Source: Megascapheus bottae (taxonomy: Eukaryota; Chordata; Mammalia; Rodentia; Geomyidae). Taken from it: a stretch of DNA of 64,000 bases. Shown piece by piece: positions 52,535 to 58,500 of this stretch. The translations under genes were made by a program, and so were the position numbers. The notes beneath the pieces are model-generated. The model worked only from the letters and a program-made list of their open reading frames with translations, did no database searches and was not told where the DNA came from. The stretch's first letter is position 1, and each line of letters starts with the position of its first letter. Where the stretch lies: positions 34,018,001 through 34,082,000 of the forward strand of contig JANJXV010000013.1 of assembly GCA_024803745.1 (NCBI GenBank), in the 5' to 3' direction.

Positions 52535-55500
52535 CAGCACTAGAGCTTAAACTCAGGGCTTGCATACTTGTCTATTTCTGGCTTTTTCTATGTATGTGGT
52601 ACCGAGGAATCAAACCTGGTCTTCATGCATGCTAGTCAAGCACTCAACCACTAGGTCAAATCCCCAGCTCCACCAGTATACTTTGTCGTGGACTTTTCTG
52701 TCCAGGCTGACTTCAAACTGCAATCCTCAGATCGCAGCCTCCTGCACAGCTAGAATTAGAGGAATGAGAAAGGTTTTTTTGTTTTGTTTTGTTTTGTTAT
52801 ATTTGTAACAACACTAAATTAATTCTTACAGTAAAAAACACCAGGTATTTTTCTTTGTATAATTTGGGAGTATACTCACTCATTAATCTATTTACTTAGA
52901 GCCAGTTCATCTATTCTTTTTTTTAAAATATTTAACCACTTTATTTTGATTCCATTTGTAATAAATTTTAATTCAATTTTCATAAAATAATGGGTGTTTT
53001 ACTTTCTTTTTCCATATATTTTTATTGTAATTAATAGAAGGGTTATATTATATTCATCAGATAGAAGGTGCATTACCTCACAAACATTGATACCCTTTCT
53101 CATATCTTAGTCCCCATTTCCCTCCCCCACCCCGGCCCCCACCTTGTTTTTCCCCCTTCCCTATCCTATTTCAAATAACCAAATATGCATATATACAATA
53201 TATCAGATAACCAGGTGAAATACTGTTACAATATGAGATAACCAAGGGACAGCAAAAGAGATGAGAGATAACATAGTACATTAAGGACTACAATCACTCA
53301 TTGTATGGCTTTTGTTTCTATATCCTGGAGGTCCTTTCGTTTAGTGTCATAGTATATGGCCTTATGTATCTAGGTTTTGTTCTATTGTAAATCTTTGCTA
53401 GGAGAGCCCAAAGATTCTGATTATGACAAATGAGGGAAACCATTGAGCCTATGTTCCTTTGAGTCTGGCTTACTTCCCTTAATATGATTTTTTTCTAAGT
53501 TTTTCCATTCCAGTTCATCTATTCTTAACAGAGCACATGTTACATAGTTCTTGTTCAGGTTTGTGAGTAGGGTGAGAAAAAGAGGGATTGAAGGAGCATG
53601 GCTCAATATAATCTTCACTGAAATTAATTTCAGTGAGAAGACAACTGATTTGATGAAGTATATGGAACAAGTAAAATTATGAGGCTCAGAGCCTTCCAAA
53701 AGAACACAAATGAGATTTCCCACCTTATAGCTTGTTGCTTAGCTAGACCTTGGAGTTCATGATTCGGGAAGCAACATATGAAGGGGAGGTGGACATGAAG
53801 TAAAAGTGAGAGCCAATGACAGACAACAGTGTGGAACTGCAATCCCAGACTTGTTTTCTGTCTGCAAAAAATGGACATAGAAGACTCAGCCAAAAGGGAC
53901 GTGGTTCCATGATAGAGCACTTTCCCAATTGTGGAGGCTTGGACTCTATCCAGAGAGAAAGAGGTTTTGTATTGGGAAATAAATTTCCATTGGTGGAACT
54001 TAGACGTGACTTGGGAGGAGGATATTATACACAGAGAGATGATTCAGAAAATGATTTCAATGAGTCAGAATGATAAGTATACACTTGGACCTTCATTAGG
54101 GGAGAAACTGAATTGTTTCTGATGTCAGTGTTTACCACAGAAAAGAATTCCAATAATAAAAATGTTACTGGTTGTGGCTTATTGTGATGGCTGAAGCTCT
54201 AAGCCTATCCATTTGTCAGAAACTAAAGTCTATTCCACTCCTGACATCATTTTCAGAAACAGGGCACAAGTTTCCTACATGAACAGCTGTACTGTTATCA
54301 GGCTCATAAAGAGCAGAGTTCAAAAAACAGCCTGGCAGCTTTTCTGGCTAATCTGATTACTTACAGAATTTCCCTGGAAGCATGTTCTGTTGTTAAAGCA
54401 TCATCTTGCATTTGTTTTCCCTCTGGTTGTTCAAGTTGCTGCTCCACTCCAAAAGTTGCTCGAAGTTTTTGCACAGCAAGCTTGCTTCCAGACACAATGT
54501 CACTTCGGGCTTCTAAAACAAGAGCTGAGCAGAAATACACAAAGGGCAAGGACATATTATTACTTATGATGTTGGAGCCCTGGGAACTAAAAAACATATG
54601 CTAAAACACAGGCAGAAACTGGCACAAACTACTTCCAGCCACTTGATCTACTTGTCGATTTACTCTTTAAAGTAAGAAGTTGGATTTCATTTAATTCAAC
54701 GTGTATAGAGTCTTTTCGCTCAAAATATTCTTAGTCAAAAGTACTAAAAATAGGTCTTTCCAAAGGTAAGTTAATTATTCCACATTGTAATTATTCAGAT
54801 GGTTACATTACTTATATCTATGTCTCTAGATCATTCTCTGAGACTCAGACTCATCATGAAAGCCTCCATGTTTGAAAGGCACATATAAGACTTTACTCTA
54901 GGGTATTCACCACATGAAATGGAATTAAATTATATTTTTTATTTTTCCTTCTCTATGTATGAAAAGGAATAGAGGTACTTCGAAGTTAAAGAAGCCTCAT
55001 GAGGAAAACAAAAGTCCAAAGACTTTTTTTGACAAGCATCATACTACAACAAGATACTGTGATACAGCTATGATTTGCAATTCTTCCCAAAGCCCTCGGC
55101 TCTGTCTTGGGAAATCAAGGATCACCTTTAGTGACTTGGAGAAAAATAACTTGGAGAAAAACAAATACAGATAGTTCTCTTTCTCAAGATACTGGTATCA
55201 TTGTGAGTGACTCAGTTGCTTAGGGAAATGGGCACCTCGTTCAGAACAGTGACAGACTCCTGAGCTGTAATTTCCACTCCAATCTGAGGAGAAACCCTGA
55301 ATCTGGTTTCTGGATAATCCCATTATGACAGGATCCACTAAGAGATGTGTTGGAGAACTTTCCTGAAGAGCTTTCCAGGCAGAGAGATGATCACAAGTGG
55401 TTTCAACCACTAGAGACCAAGGGAGCACAAGAAAATTGGTGGCCCAAACCTTCCCTTTCTCCCTAGACAAGTGTTTGCATTTGGTTACCTATATTACAGA

Positions 55501-58500
55501 AAAATAATTCCAGTGCTCACCTTCTACCTTGCGTGAGCAGCAGAAGGCTTGAATTTTGGAAATGTCAGATGCCAAGTTCCTGAGGAAATGCTGCTTCCTT
55601 TGCTGAGCAATAGAGAGGTCAGGATTGATCCAATGTTCTCCACACGAGACATACACCTACCAAAGACAGGAGGCTCTGATCCTGGATACAATTGATAGCA
55701 TGGTATTTATAACCACCAAAGCTGGAAATCACCCCAGTAATCAAAGTACTTGTGGTACCACGGAATACTTCTCAGTAAGAAAAAGGAGCAAAGTATTGAC
55801 CAAGGCATCAAATATGACGGATTTCATGGATTTTATTGAGTGAATGGGAGTTCGTACTCTCTCTGCAACTCCTGTGGCTGTAAAACTCATCAAGAAACTA
55901 AAATGTACAGATGTAAAGCACTGGGACGATGGAAGCAAAGCATGGTTATAGATGAAAAGGGGGCCAGGGTAATTAAATATTTTCTAGAAGTAAACCTGTC
56001 ACCTTCTGAGCAACCAGTATGAGGTCTGAACAGCGGATAGTTGAGTGATTTGGTATGTCCATTAGAGAATGGGAAACTTGCTTTTCAAGAAGACGAACTA
56101 GTAAAGCAAGATTGTAACATCGTGGTCAGCTGAGAGTGGGTGGAAAAAAATAGAAAAGAGAATGGTGGATAAATAGTGCTAGTACTTAACGCATAGGTGA
56201 AGATGGAAGTGGAAAACTTGATGAACTGGTATAGATCGGGGAAGGGAATAATGTAGAGTGATCTGATCAAAATGCTCTGTGCACATGAATTGTAATCCCC
56301 CTGTAAAACCATTTGTAGATTTTAAAAAGCAACTTTAAAAATAAAATGTTTAAAACACAATTTTCAAGGAAGGAAGGAGAAGGAAGGAAAAAAGGAAAAA
56401 CTGAAATCCAGTTATAGTCAAGGTTAGCAAACTGTGATGTCAGCCCAAATTTGGGCTACGGTTGGTTTATATAAATAAAGTTTTACTGGCACATAGCCAC
56501 ATCCATTCATTTGCATGTGATCCATGGCTGCTTTCATGTCCCAGTAATACAAGTGGCATTTCAATAGAGATGATATGGTTCACAAACATACTATCTCTTT
56601 AACCAAAAATGTTCTCTGCCCCCTGGCATAAACGTACTTTCAGCATAAATATCAAAATATTAATGTGAGTGTTTCTGAAGGCTGTGATTATGGATGAGAT
56701 TTCTTTTTCTTCTTCAGTTCTAGAATCCATTTTTCTTAAGTATCTTTCAGTGAATACTATCTCCTTAAAGGTAAGAAAAGCATAAGGAAACCCAGCCCTA
56801 ATTTTCTGACGAACCTGCATTTGTCTATAGAAACTTGCTCTATTAGTTCCTCTCCCTGAACAGCAGGTTTCTTGCTCCCTAATGGACATACCAAATCACG
56901 CAACTGTCCACCTTTCAGACTTTGTGCTGGTTGCTCAAAACGTGACAGGCTAACTTCTAGTAAATATTTTCATTTATAATCACTCTTCCATCATCCTGGT
57001 GCTTTGCAACTCTGCTTACCTTTAGATAATGTTATTTTTTGTTATTGATAATGTTATTTTTTTGTTATTGTGTTTGAATAAAATTCACCTCAAATTGAGT
57101 CTGAAAAAGCACAATGAGGGGCGGGGAGTTTGGCCTAGTGGTAGAGTGCTTGCCTAGCGTGCACGAAGACCTGGGTTCAATTCCTCAGCACCACATACAT
57201 GGAAAAAAAAAGCCAGAAGTGGTACTGAAGCTCAAGTGGTAGAGCTCTAGCCTTGAGAAAGTCCAAGGACAGTGCTCAGGCTCTGAGCTCAAGCCCAGGA
57301 CTGACAAAAAAAAAAAAAAGCACAATGAATGATCATGATAGCACATATCAAAAAATTTTAAAACAAGCAATTTGGCAGTGATAACTTAAGACCCATAATA
57401 AATAAGGCTATCAAGTTCCAAACACAGCCTCTCTACTTTTATGCTGCCTGTGATATTGGTCACTGAGACCTGAATTTAAGACTCTCAAGTGATCTTTCTA
57501 CTCAAAGCCTGAGTTCCAATAATATGATGTGAGTTTGACACTCTGTCCAATGAATGGCATGCAGCAATCAAGGAAGGTGGTTTCTCCCCCATGCTGATGC
57601 CACAAATTCCATAAGTTAGAAAAAAAGAGTGTGTTGTTAAAGTCCTTCCCTTTTCCAGTTTTCTTCTGCCACCCAAACAGTATTTGAAAACTGAGTATGG
57701 ACATCCACAGCTCCCACACTCAGGAGCTGAGGCAAAAGGACTGCAACCTCAATTTGCAAATTGCAAACTGTAATTGGTAAGGCATTATCTTAGCCAGAGA
57801 GAGACAGAGACAGAGACAGAGACAGGCCGAGAGAGAATATATGAGAAGTTATACATTATTTGAAAAAAGTGAAATTGCTATTTAGTGTAAAACCTTAAAG
57901 AAATTATATTTTGTAGACCTTAACAAAGAGGAAACGATCCTATTTTGCTAAATAATATTTTTTTAAAGATTAAAGAAAAATTCTCCTTCAGGGACAGAGG
58001 CAGATATTACAAGTGGTGAAAAATTTGTCCTTGTTGCTTTCTTCTTTTTTTTTTTTTTGAGTAGTGAAAGCATGCGTCGTAAAGGGTTATAATGAAAATG
58101 CTATGAGTAAACTTCTTCTAAAGCACAATGTATACATGTATACTTTCCTCTAAAGCTAGCAGACCTGAGGCTTTGGAGATCTCAACAACACTAGATCTTA
58201 TTGTTGCTTTTGGATAGTTGCTGAGTTTTTGTCTGTATTTTTTGTTTGTTTGTTTGTGGGTTCTAGGGCTTGAATTCTGGGCTTGGGTGCTGTCCCTGAG
58301 CTTTTAGCTCAAAGCTACGGCCCTATCCCTGGGCCTGGGTGTTGTCCCTGAGTTCTACCCCTTAGCCACAGCCCTACTCCCATTTTCCAGTGATTAATTG
58401 GAGATAAGAGTCTTTGGTTCTTTAGTGTCCAGGCTGGCTTTAAATCGCGATCCTCAGATCTCAACCTCCTGAGTAGCTAGGATTACAGGCATAAGCCACC

